A DNA stretch of 64,000 nt from an uncultured Prevotella sp. (GTDB taxonomy: Bacteria > Bacteroidota > Bacteroidia > Bacteroidales > Bacteroidaceae), in assembly GCA_947170725.1 (NCBI GenBank), contig CAMVUM010000015.1:1-64000 (forward strand). Direction: 5' to 3'. Both the position numbers and the translations under genes were made by a program. The notes beneath the pieces were generated by a model. The model made no database searches, was not told the origin of the DNA, and saw only the letters and a program-made list of their open reading frames with translations. Below, piece after piece: positions 26,695 through 35,703 of this stretch. Positions within the stretch are counted from its first letter, which is position 1; each line of letters opens with the position of its first letter.

Positions 26695-28150
26695 GAAGCA
26701 GCCCGGCGTGCTCCGGTCGCTGGACTGGTGGACAATTGGCATCTATATAGCACTGCTCACCTTCGGTTGGATAAGCGTGTGCGGGGCAAGCTATACCTAT
26801 GGTGATACCGACATATTCAGTCTCAGCACACGCTCCGGCATGCAGATTGTGTGGATCGGAACGTCGATATGTCTCGGTTTCGTGCTGCTCATGATGGACG
26901 ACCGCTTATACGATACGTTCGCCTATTTCATTTATGCGGCTCTGCTGCTGCTGCTCTTTGCCACCATCTTCAATCCCCATCAGATCAAGGGTTCGCGTTC
27001 GTGGCTCGTCATAGGTTCTTCTCTTCGCTTGCAGCCGGCGGAGTTCGCAAAGTTTGCCACGGCGCTGGCTTTGGCCAAGTTCATGAGTGTCCACGGCTAT
27101 AACATACACCGTTGGAAGCATTTCGCGGCTACGCTTGCCATCATTCTCGCCCCAATGGTGTTCATCATATTGCAGCGTGAAACGGGTTCGGCGCTGGTCT
27201 ATCTGGCTTTTTTTCTCATGTTCTACCGCGAGGGAATGCCTGGCAGCATACTCTTCACAGGGGTGGCCGCCGTCATCTATTTTGTTGTCGGAATACGTTT
27301 CGAGTCCGCCATGTTGTGGGACACGCCGACGTCGGTGGGCAAGTTCACTGTACTGCTGCTCGTACAGATATTCACCGCTGTGATGGTCCGCGTCTACTGC
27401 CATGAGCGCCGTCTGATGTGGAAGATATTGTCCTATAGCATAGGTATCACGGTGTTGTTTCTGCTTTTTTCAGAATACGTGATACCGTTTGACGTCGTGT
27501 GGGTCCAGCTGGTGATCAGTGCACTGCTGATAGGCACGCTCCTTTGGCGCGCTTTGGCCACGCGGTTGCATAACTATTTCTTTATAATAGCTTTCGCTTT
27601 GGGCTCAATGGCTTTCTTCTATTCGGCCGACTACGTGCTCAACAACGTGCTGGAGCCTCATCAGCGTGTCCGGATCAACGTCTTGCTGGGCCTGGAGGAA
27701 GACCTCTCCGGTGCGGGATATAACGTCCATCAGAGTGAGATAGCCATCGGTTCGGGCGGTCTTGAGGGCAAAGGTTTTCTTAATGGAACGCAGACCAAGC
27801 TGAAGTTCGTGCCCGAACAGGACACCGACTTCATTTTCTGTACCGTCGGTGAGGAGGAAGGTTTTCTTGGTTCGGCCGGCGTGCTGATACTCTTTCTTGC
27901 CCTGATCTTGCGTCTGATACATCTTGCTGAGCGTCAGCCATACCGTTTCGGGCGCGTCTACGGCTATTCCGTGCTATCCATATTCCTGTTCCATGTGTTC
28001 ATAAATGTCGGGATGGTGCTCGGTCTGACGCCAGTCATCGGCATTCCGCTGCCGTTCTTCAGCTACGGCGGCTCGTCACTGTGGGGTTTCACGTTCCTTC
28101 TCTTCATCTTCCTGAGAATAGACGCGGGAAGGAATTTGGCAAGAAACTAA
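26675..28150 (+). CDS. rodA: Peptidoglycan polymerase RodA (SEDS family)
   Basis: RodA is the glycosyltransferase partner of PBP2. The 491-residue protein has about ten membrane helices, the GSRSWLVIGSSLRLQPAEFAK segment, and the C-terminal QDTDFIFCTVGEEEGFLGSAG loop followed by VGMVLGLTPVIGIPLPFFSYGGSS, diagnostic of SEDS proteins. It is longer than E. coli RodA because of extra helices in the middle, usual in Bacteroidales. ATG 26675 is inside the end of mrdA. Confidence 0.95.
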   Translation: MAQGTDKKQPGVLRSLDWWTIGIYIALLTFGWISVCGASYTYGDTDIFSLSTRSGMQIVWIGTSICLGFVLLMMDDRLYDTFAYFIYAALLLLLFATIFNPHQIKGSRSWLVIGSSLRLQPAEFAKFATALALAKFMSVHGYNIHRWKHFAATLAIILAPMVFIILQRETGSALVYLAFFLMFYREGMPGSILFTGVAAVIYFVVGIRFESAMLWDTPTSVGKFTVLLLVQIFTAVMVRVYCHERRLMWKILSYSIGITVLFLLFSEYVIPFDVVWVQLVISALLIGTLLWRALATRLHNYFFIIAFALGSMAFFYSADYVLNNVLEPHQRVRINVLLGLEEDLSGAGYNVHQSEIAIGSGGLEGKGFLNGTQTKLKFVPEQDTDFIFCTVGEEEGFLGSAGVLILFLALILRLIHLAERQPYRFGRVYGYSVLSIFLFHVFINVGMVLGLTPVIGIPLPFFSYGGSSLWGFTFLLFIFLRIDAGRNLARN

Positions 28151-28202
28151 GTTAAGTGAAGAGGTAAGAGATATGAGCGCAGAGTGAAGAGTGCAGAGTG
28201 AA

Positions 28203-28298
28203 GAGGTATGATTACCCTTTGCAGGTTCAAAGAGAGTGCAACAGGATTATGTCCCTAATTTTTCCGCAAAACGAAGATTATAAAGGTAATCATACCTC
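28203..28298. repeat. 96-bp TIR element, copy 2
   Basis: Exact 14-base terminal inverted repeats GAGGTATGATTACC (28203-28216) and GGTAATCATACCTC (28285-28298) enclose the same interior as copy 1 at 19601-19696. It is flanked upstream by AGAGTGAAGAGTGCAGAGTG tracts. It sits between the convergent rodA and gldH genes and ends two bases before the gldH stop. Bases 28240-28257 recur inverted at 61297-61314. Confidence 0.8.
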
Positions 28299-28299
28299 T

Positions 28300-28773
28300 T
28301 CACTCCTCAATCTTCATTTTTATTCCCACGTCGGTAATGCCGGGCAGGTTTTCCCGTCTCATGTTGTGGCGGATTCTTACGCGGAGTGAATCCCCGTCGG
28401 CAAGAGTTATGTTTGTGAGATGGAAGCGGTACTGATAGCAGCTCAGACCCCGTCCTTTGACATTGCCGTCATCCCCTGTCAGGGTGCAGCGCAACGTGTC
28501 GCAGCGTGTCACGTCAGATGGCAGCACGGTCTGTTCTACAATTAGACAAAGTCCCATGAACGGATAGTCGCCCGTTGTCCGCAGTCCGATTTCTTCTTTG
28601 AACACACCTCCCCGCAGCAGCGGTCTTATGGTGAATGTCAGCGTGTCGTCCCTGTTCCATCCTTCTTGTGCTACCGGCTGATAGCGGTCATAAACAGTCT
28701 TACGGTTGCACGACATCACTGTCGCTGCAACCGTAAGCATGATTATTAAAAATGAAAGACTATTCCTTTGCAT
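28300..28773 (-). CDS. gldH: GldH family gliding-motility lipoprotein
   Basis: The 157-residue protein has a lipoprotein signal peptide ending in TVMSC (lipidated Cys at residue 22) and the GldH features PVAQEGWNRDDTLTF and VEIGLRTTGDYPF-like text (EEIGLRTTGDYPFMGL). In gliding Flavobacteria GldH is needed for motility and chitin use. Bacteroidales keep it without gliding, so its job here is unclear. The start overlaps the end of the PSP1 gene by 14 bases. Upstream order holB-ricT-gldH is common in Bacteroidales. Confidence 0.85.
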   Translation of the reverse strand: MQRNSLSFLIIMLTVAATVMSCNRKTVYDRYQPVAQEGWNRDDTLTFTIRPLLRGGVFKEEIGLRTTGDYPFMGLCLIVEQTVLPSDVTRCDTLRCTLTGDDGNVKGRGLSCYQYRFHLTNITLADGDSLRVRIRHNMRRENLPGITDVGIKMKIEE

Positions 28774-30109
28774 CCTGCTTCTGATTGTTCCTTGGCTGGC
28801 GGTTCCCCGGCCGGCGTCCATTGCGTCCGCGCTGCTGTGCTGTCCGTCCGTTGTTTTCATCCTGCCCTCCGTTTTCTTGTGCGTTGTGGTGGTGTTCCTG
28901 CTGCTGTCGGAGTTCCTGTGATGTCCGTCCTCCGTCCTGTGGCGATGGCTGCCGGTTTTCCCGACGTGGTGTTCCTCCCTGTCTCTGTTGTCCGTTAGCG
29001 GCCTGCCGTTGTCCTTTGACGTTCTGTTTCTTTTTCTTCTTGGCTTTGTCAAAGCGCGTTATGTCTCCGTTGGCCAGCAGGTCCACCGGTCTGTTCTGCT
29101 CCTTGCGTTTGCCGTCGTCCTGGAGTGATGCCGGTTTTTCGCCGTGGCGGTTCATATCAATGACGGCGCGGGCGCGTTCGGCGGTTATTATCTCAAGATT
29201 GGCGGCAATATTCTTGTCGGTGGAGTATGTGATCATACCGGCGAGAATATCCGACTTGAACAGATAGTAGTCGTTGTCCAAAGTCTGTAGAACGACCTCC
29301 TTGCTCGGCAGACGTCTGCTTGCTTCCACATAACTGTCCACCTCGTAGTTGAGGCAGCATTTCAGTTTGGCGCACATTCCGGCCAGTTTCTGAGGGTTGA
29401 GCGAGATGTCCTGGAAGCGTGCCGAGTTGGTGCTGACGCTATTGAAGTTCTTCATCCACGTAGCGCAGCACAGTTCCCGTCCGCAGGGTCCTGTTCCGCC
29501 GATGCGTCCTGCTTCCTGCCGCGCGCCTATCTGTTTCATCTCGATGCGTACGTGGAACGTGTCGGCCAGCACCTTGATGAGCTGGCGGAAGTCCACGCGT
29601 TCGTCCGCTATATAATAGAATATGGCTTTGTTGCAGTCGCCCTGATATTCCACGTCGCCGATCTTCATTTTCAGTCCGAGGTCCTTTGCTATCTGCCGGC
29701 TTTCGATCATTGTTTCATGTTCTCGTGCCTTTGCCTCGCGATATTTGTCCATGTCAACCGGTCTTGCCAGGCGGTATATTCGTTTTATATCGTCGGCCGA
29801 ACGAAGGTTTGCCTTTTTCAGCTGCATTTTGACGAGCCGTCCGGTTAGCGTGACCACTCCGATGTCGTGTCCGGGGTTAGCCTCCACGGCCACGATGTCT
29901 CCTTTCTTCAGGTCCAGCCGGTTTACGTTGTGATAGTATCCCTTGCGTGTGTGCTTGAACTGCACTTCCACGAGGTCCGTCGTGTCCGTGTTTCCTGGCA
30001 CGTCAGCCAGCCAGTCATACGTGTTCAGCTGTTTGTCCTGCCGTCCCACGGCCTCTTTGCTAAGCCCGCGGCTGCAGCCGCAGCATATTTCATAATCCTT
30101 GTTGTTCAT
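28760..30109 (-). CDS. PSP1-domain protein, RicT/YaaT-like
   Basis: The PSP1 domain occupies about residues 35-290 and carries the cysteine clusters GGTGPCGRELCCATW and MCAKLKCCLNYE found in RicT (YaaT), which in B. subtilis forms an Fe-S complex affecting RNase Y and differentiation. The last ~100 residues are basic and low in complexity, rich in Gln, Arg, Gly and Asn, and look disordered. Length is 449 residues. It lies between holB and gldH. Confidence 0.88.
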   Translation of the reverse strand: MNNKDYEICCGCSRGLSKEAVGRQDKQLNTYDWLADVPGNTDTTDLVEVQFKHTRKGYYHNVNRLDLKKGDIVAVEANPGHDIGVVTLTGRLVKMQLKKANLRSADDIKRIYRLARPVDMDKYREAKAREHETMIESRQIAKDLGLKMKIGDVEYQGDCNKAIFYYIADERVDFRQLIKVLADTFHVRIEMKQIGARQEAGRIGGTGPCGRELCCATWMKNFNSVSTNSARFQDISLNPQKLAGMCAKLKCCLNYEVDSYVEASRRLPSKEVVLQTLDNDYYLFKSDILAGMITYSTDKNIAANLEIITAERARAVIDMNRHGEKPASLQDDGKRKEQNRPVDLLANGDITRFDKAKKKKKQNVKGQRQAANGQQRQGGTPRRENRQPSPQDGGRTSQELRQQQEHHHNAQENGGQDENNGRTAQQRGRNGRRPGNRQPRNNQKQDAKE

Positions 30110-30277
30110 AATCTGAAAGTTCCCGGCTCCCGCGTGCGGTAGCTTCGGGTGTATAGGTGTTTGGGGTTATATGTTTGTTTTATTGTTACTCTCTCTCTGT
30201 TTTCTCATGTGTGTGTCCGGGTTGCGTGTCCGTTTTCCGCCTTTGTCTTGCGGTTCCGTTAAAGTGTCAGCCTTTAT

Positions 30278-31411
30278 TCACTTCTGTAGCAGCAGGACAA
30301 TCATCTGTAGGGCAATGTCGAAGAACACGATCTTGGCGTTGGCGTTTTGGCCGATGTCCCTTATGGCCCTGTTTGCCAGCTCGTTTATTTGCAGGACATT
30401 ATTCTCGTTGACAAAACGTGCGAATCTGCCGGCAAATTCCTCCTCCTCCTGTGTCATGTAGTTCAGTTCCGGGCGCCTGAAGTTGTAGATGAAGTTTTCG
30501 CGTGTCATCCGCAGGAAATATTCCAGAAATCGTTTCTGCTTCTCGCGTCCGAACGCGGCTACGGTCTCGCTCCATTTCTTCATGTTCCTTACATCGCGTG
30601 CGTAGGCCAGTCTCATCAGCGTGCGGTACATGTCGAGGAACAGTCCGTTTTCTCCGTCGGCGTCGATAATCTCTATCGTCTTGTTCCAGTTGCCGGCGGC
30701 CATTCGCGTAACGCGCCGTGCCTCTTCCTCGTTCAATCCCCGTCGTGCTTCGAGAGCGTGGACCATGCTTTCGTCGTCAATGCGCCTGATATCGATACGC
30801 TGAGCCCGGCTGCGTATTGTTTCCAATACGTGTTGAGGCTCGTCAGACACCATGATGAATATGGTCCGGCTCGGCGGTTCCTCAATCAGTTTGAGCATCT
30901 TGTTTGCACACTCAATGTTCATACGCTCCGGCATCCATATCACAGCCACCTTGTAGCCGCCCTGGCTTGATTTCAGACTGAGCTTGTGGGTCAGGGCGTC
31001 GCTTTCTCCGGCGGTGATGATGGCCTGCTGGTTTTCCGCCCCGATGGCCTGCATCCATCTGTCCATCGTGAAGTAAGGGCTTTCCATTATCATGTCGTGC
31101 CATTCGCGTGCGAAATCGTCGCTGACAGGTTTGTAGTCGCTGCTCATCGACGGTAGCTTTATTGTGGGGTAGGTGAAGTGGAGGTCCGGATGGCGCATGT
31201 TGGCAAGCATGGGGGACTTCTCACTCCTCTTCACTTCACTTTCTTTAAAGTCTCCTTCCAGCAGGTAGCATGCAAAGGCCATGGCCAGCGCCATCTTTCC
31301 GCAGCCACGTGGGCCACAGAACATCATGGCGTGCGGGATACGGTTTTCGCGGCACATCTTCGTCAGACGTTCCTTGATTTCCTCCTGGCCTATCACTTCG
31401 TTGAAGTTCAT
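30278..31411 (-). CDS. holB: DNA polymerase III, delta' subunit
   Basis: The protein is a clamp-loader AAA+ subunit of 377 residues. It starts MNFNEVIGQEEIKERL and has CGPRGCGKMALA (Walker A-like) near residue 33. ANKMLKLIEEPPSRTIFIMVSDEP and the sensor-1-like SRAQRI follow, typical of delta'/gamma. No zinc-binding Cys cluster is visible, as usual for Bacteroidales delta'. metF lies 228 bases upstream on the same strand. The PSP1 gene follows after 168 bases. Confidence 0.88.
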   Translation of the reverse strand: MNFNEVIGQEEIKERLTKMCRENRIPHAMMFCGPRGCGKMALAMAFACYLLEGDFKESEVKRSEKSPMLANMRHPDLHFTYPTIKLPSMSSDYKPVSDDFAREWHDMIMESPYFTMDRWMQAIGAENQQAIITAGESDALTHKLSLKSSQGGYKVAVIWMPERMNIECANKMLKLIEEPPSRTIFIMVSDEPQHVLETIRSRAQRIDIRRIDDESMVHALEARRGLNEEEARRVTRMAAGNWNKTIEIIDADGENGLFLDMYRTLMRLAYARDVRNMKKWSETVAAFGREKQKRFLEYFLRMTRENFIYNFRRPELNYMTQEEEEFAGRFARFVNENNVLQINELANRAIRDIGQNANAKIVFFDIALQMIVLLLQK

Positions 31412-31638
31412 TCTTTTATTTTTAAGAGTAGTTGCTCCCTGCGGTCGCTCCTCCTTATTCCTTATGGGAGTTGAAGGGATTTATCGCTGCTTGCGGCCGT
31501 TCAGGGGGCTTGTCTTGCAGGCGGTCAGAGACCGGACGAAAGGCAAATGGCTTGCAGGATGTCTCAGTGACACAAGTTTCCCTGCTCCTGTTTCACCGCG
31601 TAGCCACCCTCTCCTTAGGGGATGGGCCCGGGTGGGGC

Positions 31639-32592
31639 CTATATTCTATTCGCAACCTCCACTACCGAATTGACAGCCGAGACGGTGTAGAAGTGGATAT
31701 TGTTTATTCCGTGGGCATATAGTTCGCGACACTGTGCTATGGCCCATTCCACGCCCAGCTGTCGGGCTTCCTCGTCGGTCTTGCATTTGACAGCCTCGGC
31801 TGCCAATTCCTGCGGAATGTCACAGTGGAACGTCTTCGGAACCACTGTGAGCTGGCTGAGTTTGGCCAGCGGCTTGATTCCCGGGATTATCGGTATGGTG
31901 ATGCCCATGGCGCGGGCACGCTCCACGAACTCGAAATATTTCCTGTTGTCATAGAACAGCTGCGTCACGGCAAACGTCGCTCCAAGGTCCTGCTTCTCCT
32001 TGAGCCGGGCCATGTCCATCTCCAGATTTGGCGCCTCCTCGTGTTTCTCCGGATAGCATGCCACGCCGAAGTCGAACTTCCGGCCGGGACTTTTGATTGG
32101 CGTCCCGTCGGCAAACCGTCCTTCGTTGAACTCAACTACCTGACGAATCAGGTCTGTCGTGTGTTCATGTCCGCCGTCGGTAGGTGTGAAGTGGCGGTCC
32201 TCTTTGGCTTTGTCTCCGCGCAGCAGCAGCAGACTGTTGATTCCGAGGAACTGAAGGTCAAGCAGCTCATATTCGATGTCTTCCACCGTCGCCCCGCTGC
32301 AAATGACGTGGGGCATGACCGGAATGCCGTATTTGTTCTGTATTGCCGCAGCGATGGCTATTGTTCCCGGTCGACGCCGGATGCGGCTGCGCTCCAGCAG
32401 CCCGTTTTCCATCTGCTTATATACGAACTCACTGTGGTGGGTGGTTATATTGATGAAAAGCGGGTCGAACGGTTTGAGTTTGTCAATCGTTGCGAATAGC
32501 CTTTCCGTTCCTGTTCCTTTCAGCGGAGGCAACACCTCAAACGAGAAGTGCTTCTGCTCCTTGTTCTTGCTTATCAATTCTGCTACTGTCAT
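31639..32592 (-). CDS. metF: Methylenetetrahydrofolate reductase (NAD(P)H)
   Basis: MetF makes 5-methyl-THF for methionine synthesis using FAD. The 317-residue TIM barrel shows FSFEVLPPLKG, FINITTHHSEF, PHVICSGAT, LLLLRGD and ATFAVTQLFYDN, all family hallmarks. The frame extends 64 codons upstream through repeat-rich DNA, but the ATG at 32592 matches the family start. Confidence 0.95.
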   Translation of the reverse strand: MTVAELISKNKEQKHFSFEVLPPLKGTGTERLFATIDKLKPFDPLFINITTHHSEFVYKQMENGLLERSRIRRRPGTIAIAAAIQNKYGIPVMPHVICSGATVEDIEYELLDLQFLGINSLLLLRGDKAKEDRHFTPTDGGHEHTTDLIRQVVEFNEGRFADGTPIKSPGRKFDFGVACYPEKHEEAPNLEMDMARLKEKQDLGATFAVTQLFYDNRKYFEFVERARAMGITIPIIPGIKPLAKLSQLTVVPKTFHCDIPQELAAEAVKCKTDEEARQLGVEWAIAQCRELYAHGINNIHFYTVSAVNSVVEVANRI

Positions 32593-32920
32593 CTGCCGTA
32601 TGCCTACATTAGGCTGCAAATTTAATAAAAAAATATCGCTTTGCCGCAGATTTGCCCTCTTTTTTGGACGTATGGCGTGGCGTAGACATCCCGGTGGGAG
32701 AGGGAACGGCGGATTGGCCGCAAAAATGGGCTGTGGAATGGAGGGGATATATGGCGGTGGGGAGATTCTCTGAAACATGGACATGCGCTTGAAGAAGTAT
32801 GTAATAAATTTACAAAATTGCGTCCGCCGTTTTCCTCGTTCCAGCTCGTTTTCCGACCTTTTTTGGGGCTTTTCTTGATATTTTCGTCCTTGTTTTTGGC
32901 CGGAAAATCGAGTGATGCAG

Positions 32921-33203
32921 CCCCGGGAAGGCCTCCCGGGGGTTCCGAAGCAAGTATTTTGGCCGTTTCCCGACTGCTTTTTGCGGTCGGAAAAGCGGCC
33001 GTTTTCCTGCCGTAAGGCTCTCCCGAGGTTGCAACGGGGCTGCCGTTGAAGCGCAACGGCAGCCCCGTTGCAAAGCCGTAAGGGCCCCGTTGCAGAGCGG
33101 GGAGAGCCTTACGGCAAGGTTTCAAAGGCCGTGGTGTGATGAAAAGAAATTGTTGTGTTTCATAATATCCTGATAATTAGCGGGTTGAAAATCGTGTAAA
33201 TAT
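32921..33203 (-). repeat. Dispersed palindromic element, copy B (reverse orientation)
   Basis: This copy is inverted relative to A and D. From the right it reads ATATTTACA (33195-33203), a core at 33008-33116 bounded by CCTTACGGCA and TGCCGTAAGG, and a CCCCGGGA hairpin at 32921-32941. The core also holds an internal AAGCCGTAAGG and two inverted GCAACGGGGCTGCCGTTG-type stems. The 283-bp length matches A and D. It lies between divergent metF and the arabinofuranosidase gene. The flanks 32593-32920 and 33204-33497 show no gene. Confidence 0.75.
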
Positions 33204-33497
33204 GTTTCACTGAAAATCTCCATATTTTTGCATTCGCGTGGTTGCGATATTTGGGTCCTCGGACGATTTTTTTTGGAAAGTGCCTCCTCTCGTGGACCTT
33301 AAATTCAGAATTTTAGTGACATCGGACGGAGCTTGCGGCCTTTTGGGAAAGAGGAACGACGGGCGGTGCGTGGAATCGTGGACGACGGATTGGGCAAAAG
33401 CTCCACCCGAATGGCGGTATGACCGTGGCTCGGACGGCGGGAAGATTGGCGAAGTGATGGAAAGTGAGCGGCAAGAAACAAGTTTTGGCCGTGTGTC

Positions 33498-33528
33498 TTG
33501 CACATTGTCATTTTTTATATTACCTTTG
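33498..33528 (+). promoter_or_regulatory. Promoter of the arabinofuranosidase gene
   Basis: TTG at 33498-33500 and TACCTTTG at 33521-33528 are 20 bases apart, the full Bacteroidota pattern. The expected start near 33535 leaves a leader of about 28 bases before the ATG at 33563. Confidence 0.8.
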
Positions 33529-33562
33529 TCAAATCTATATTAACATTACTAAAACAACAGAT

Positions 33563-35539
33563 ATGAACCATCGACTACTGACTTGCGCCATCACGTTGGC
33601 CGCCGCCGCATCGTCATTCTCACAGACGCATGTGATTGACGTGAACACGAAGAAGGCAGGAGCCACTGTACAGAACACCATGTACGGCCTGTTTTTTGAA
33701 GACATCAACTATGCCGCCGACGGCGGACTTTACGGAGAACTGGTAAAAAACCGCTCTTTTGAATTTCCTCAGAGTTTCATGGGATGGCAGACATTTGGAA
33801 ACATAGAACTGAAAGCTGACGGACCCTTTGAACGTTGTCCCCACTATGTTGTGCTTTCCGACCCGCGTCACTCCGACCGTCGCACGGGACTTGTGAACGA
33901 GGGATATTTCGGAATTGGAGTCCTGAAGGGCGAGGAATACCGTTTCACGGTTTGGGCGAAGGCACCGAAAGGAACAGGCCGGATCACCGTTCAGCTCATC
34001 GACCCGGCTGCCATGGGCGAACGTCAGGAGTTTGTTTCGACAAAACTGGATGTGAAATCGGCCGAATGGCAGAAATATGAGGTGCGCCTGAAGTCGCCAC
34101 TGACACACAACAAGGCGCAGCTGCGCATCTATCTCGACGGACGCAACACGGTTTGTCTGGAGCACGTCAGCCTCTTCCCCGTCAACACGTTCAAGAACCG
34201 CGAGAACGGCATGCGCCGTGATTTGGCACAGGCTTTGGCAGACGTCCATCCGGGAGTGTTCCGTTTTCCCGGCGGATGTATCGTCGAGGGAACCGACCTC
34301 GCAACCCGCTATCAGTGGAAAAACTCGATAGGACCGGTTGAGAACCGGCCTCTCAACGGCAACCGCTGGCAGCACACGTTCACCCACCGCTTCTATCCAG
34401 ACTACTATCAGAGCTACGGACTGGGCTTCTATGAATACTTCCTGCTGTCAGAAGATATGGGCGCAGAGCCTCTGCCGGTGCTCAACGTTGGCATGGCGTG
34501 TCAGTATCAGAACCGCGACAACGAGAAATGGCATGCCCAGATGGACGAACTCCAGTCCTACATCGACGACTGTCTCGACCTGATAGAGTTCGCCAACGGC
34601 GACACCACGACAACATGGGGACGGAAGCGCGCCGAAATGGGCCATCCGGCTCCGTTCAATCTGAAGTATATAGGTGTGGGCAACGAACAGTGGGATTCTC
34701 TCTACTTCAAGCGCCTCGAACCGTTCGTGAAGGCCATACGGGCACGCTATCCGAAGATTCAGATTGTCGGTTCGAGCGGTCCCGACCCAAGCGGCGACAA
34801 GTTCAACCGCGGATGGGAGGCCATGAGAAAGCTCAAGGCCGACCTCGTTGACGAGCATTTCTACCGTCCGGAGGCGTGGTTCCTCGAGAACGGACTGCGC
34901 TATGACAAGTATGACCGCAAGGGCCCGAAGGTGTTTGCCGGCGAATACGCCTGCCACGGAAAGGGAAAGAAGTGGAACCACTATGAGGCCTCAATACTTG
35001 AAGCTGCCTTCATGACGGCCTACGAGAGAAATGCCGACGTGGTGTGGATGACGGCCTACGCGCCGCTGTTCGCTCACGTTGAGGGATGGCAGTGGCGTCC
35101 GGACCTGATCTGGTATGACAATGTGAGGATGTTCAAGTCCGTGAGCTACTATGTTCAGCAAATGTATGCCATGAACCGCGGAACGAACGTGCTGTCACTG
35201 ACAATGGACGGAAAGCCCGTGGCCGGCCAGGAAGGTCAGGACGGACTCTTTGCCAGCGCCGTCACGGACAAGGCTGACGGCTCTGTCATCGTCAAGGTCA
35301 TAAACACCTCGAAGACGGCACAGCCCGTAACGCTCAATCTCAACGGCCTGAAAAACATGACACAGGCCGCAACAATCACGCTGACGCACGACGGCATGGA
35401 CGACGAGAACACGCTCGACCATCCGGAGAAAATCGTTCCACGGGAAGGAACGGTTGGCGTTGCGGCCGGCAAGAACGGTTCTGTAATCAGTGACAACCTG
35501 CCTCCGATGACCTTCCGTTTATATAAGGTGAAGAAATGA
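33563..35539 (+). CDS. Secreted alpha-L-arabinofuranosidase, GH51
   Basis: The enzyme removes arabinofuranosyl groups from arabinan or arabinoxylan. A signal peptide covers about residues 1-21. A carbohydrate-binding-like beta domain (about 30-215) precedes the GH51 barrel. The acid/base Glu is E375 in GVGNEQWD and the nucleophile is E461 in FAGEYACHG. A beta-sandwich ends the 658 residues. The frame opens 33 codons earlier, but ATG 33563 follows the promoter and gives a proper signal peptide. A sugar symporter follows. Confidence 0.93.
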   Translation: MNHRLLTCAITLAAAASSFSQTHVIDVNTKKAGATVQNTMYGLFFEDINYAADGGLYGELVKNRSFEFPQSFMGWQTFGNIELKADGPFERCPHYVVLSDPRHSDRRTGLVNEGYFGIGVLKGEEYRFTVWAKAPKGTGRITVQLIDPAAMGERQEFVSTKLDVKSAEWQKYEVRLKSPLTHNKAQLRIYLDGRNTVCLEHVSLFPVNTFKNRENGMRRDLAQALADVHPGVFRFPGGCIVEGTDLATRYQWKNSIGPVENRPLNGNRWQHTFTHRFYPDYYQSYGLGFYEYFLLSEDMGAEPLPVLNVGMACQYQNRDNEKWHAQMDELQSYIDDCLDLIEFANGDTTTTWGRKRAEMGHPAPFNLKYIGVGNEQWDSLYFKRLEPFVKAIRARYPKIQIVGSSGPDPSGDKFNRGWEAMRKLKADLVDEHFYRPEAWFLENGLRYDKYDRKGPKVFAGEYACHGKGKKWNHYEASILEAAFMTAYERNADVVWMTAYAPLFAHVEGWQWRPDLIWYDNVRMFKSVSYYVQQMYAMNRGTNVLSLTMDGKPVAGQEGQDGLFASAVTDKADGSVIVKVINTSKTAQPVTLNLNGLKNMTQAATITLTHDGMDDENTLDHPEKIVPREGTVGVAAGKNGSVISDNLPPMTFRLYKVKK

Positions 35540-35614
35540 CGGAATGGAACAGCCTCCACACGGCGGCTTAGGGAAAATGCTCTTTCATACGTATATATTA
35601 GTGTGAATAGCTGA

Positions 35615-35648
35615 TTATGTGGCGGCCATGACTGTGGCCGCCACATAA
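35615..35648 (+). terminator. Perfect 14-bp hairpin after the arabinofuranosidase gene
   Basis: TTATGTGGCGGCCA (35615-35628) pairs exactly with 35635-35648 around a 6-base loop, 76 bases after the stop and 56 before the symporter gene. Only AAATCC follows on the plus strand, so it may be a partial terminator or an mRNA-stabilising hairpin. Confidence 0.6.
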
Positions 35649-35703
35649 AATCCTTGAAGTCATGCGTCATGGATGTTGAAACAGATAAAACATAACATAA
35701 TCA

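Noticed and set aside
32593..32784. 64-residue N-terminal extension of MetF
   Set aside because: Low-complexity Pro-rich text unlike any MetF; the ATG at 32592 begins at the usual place.
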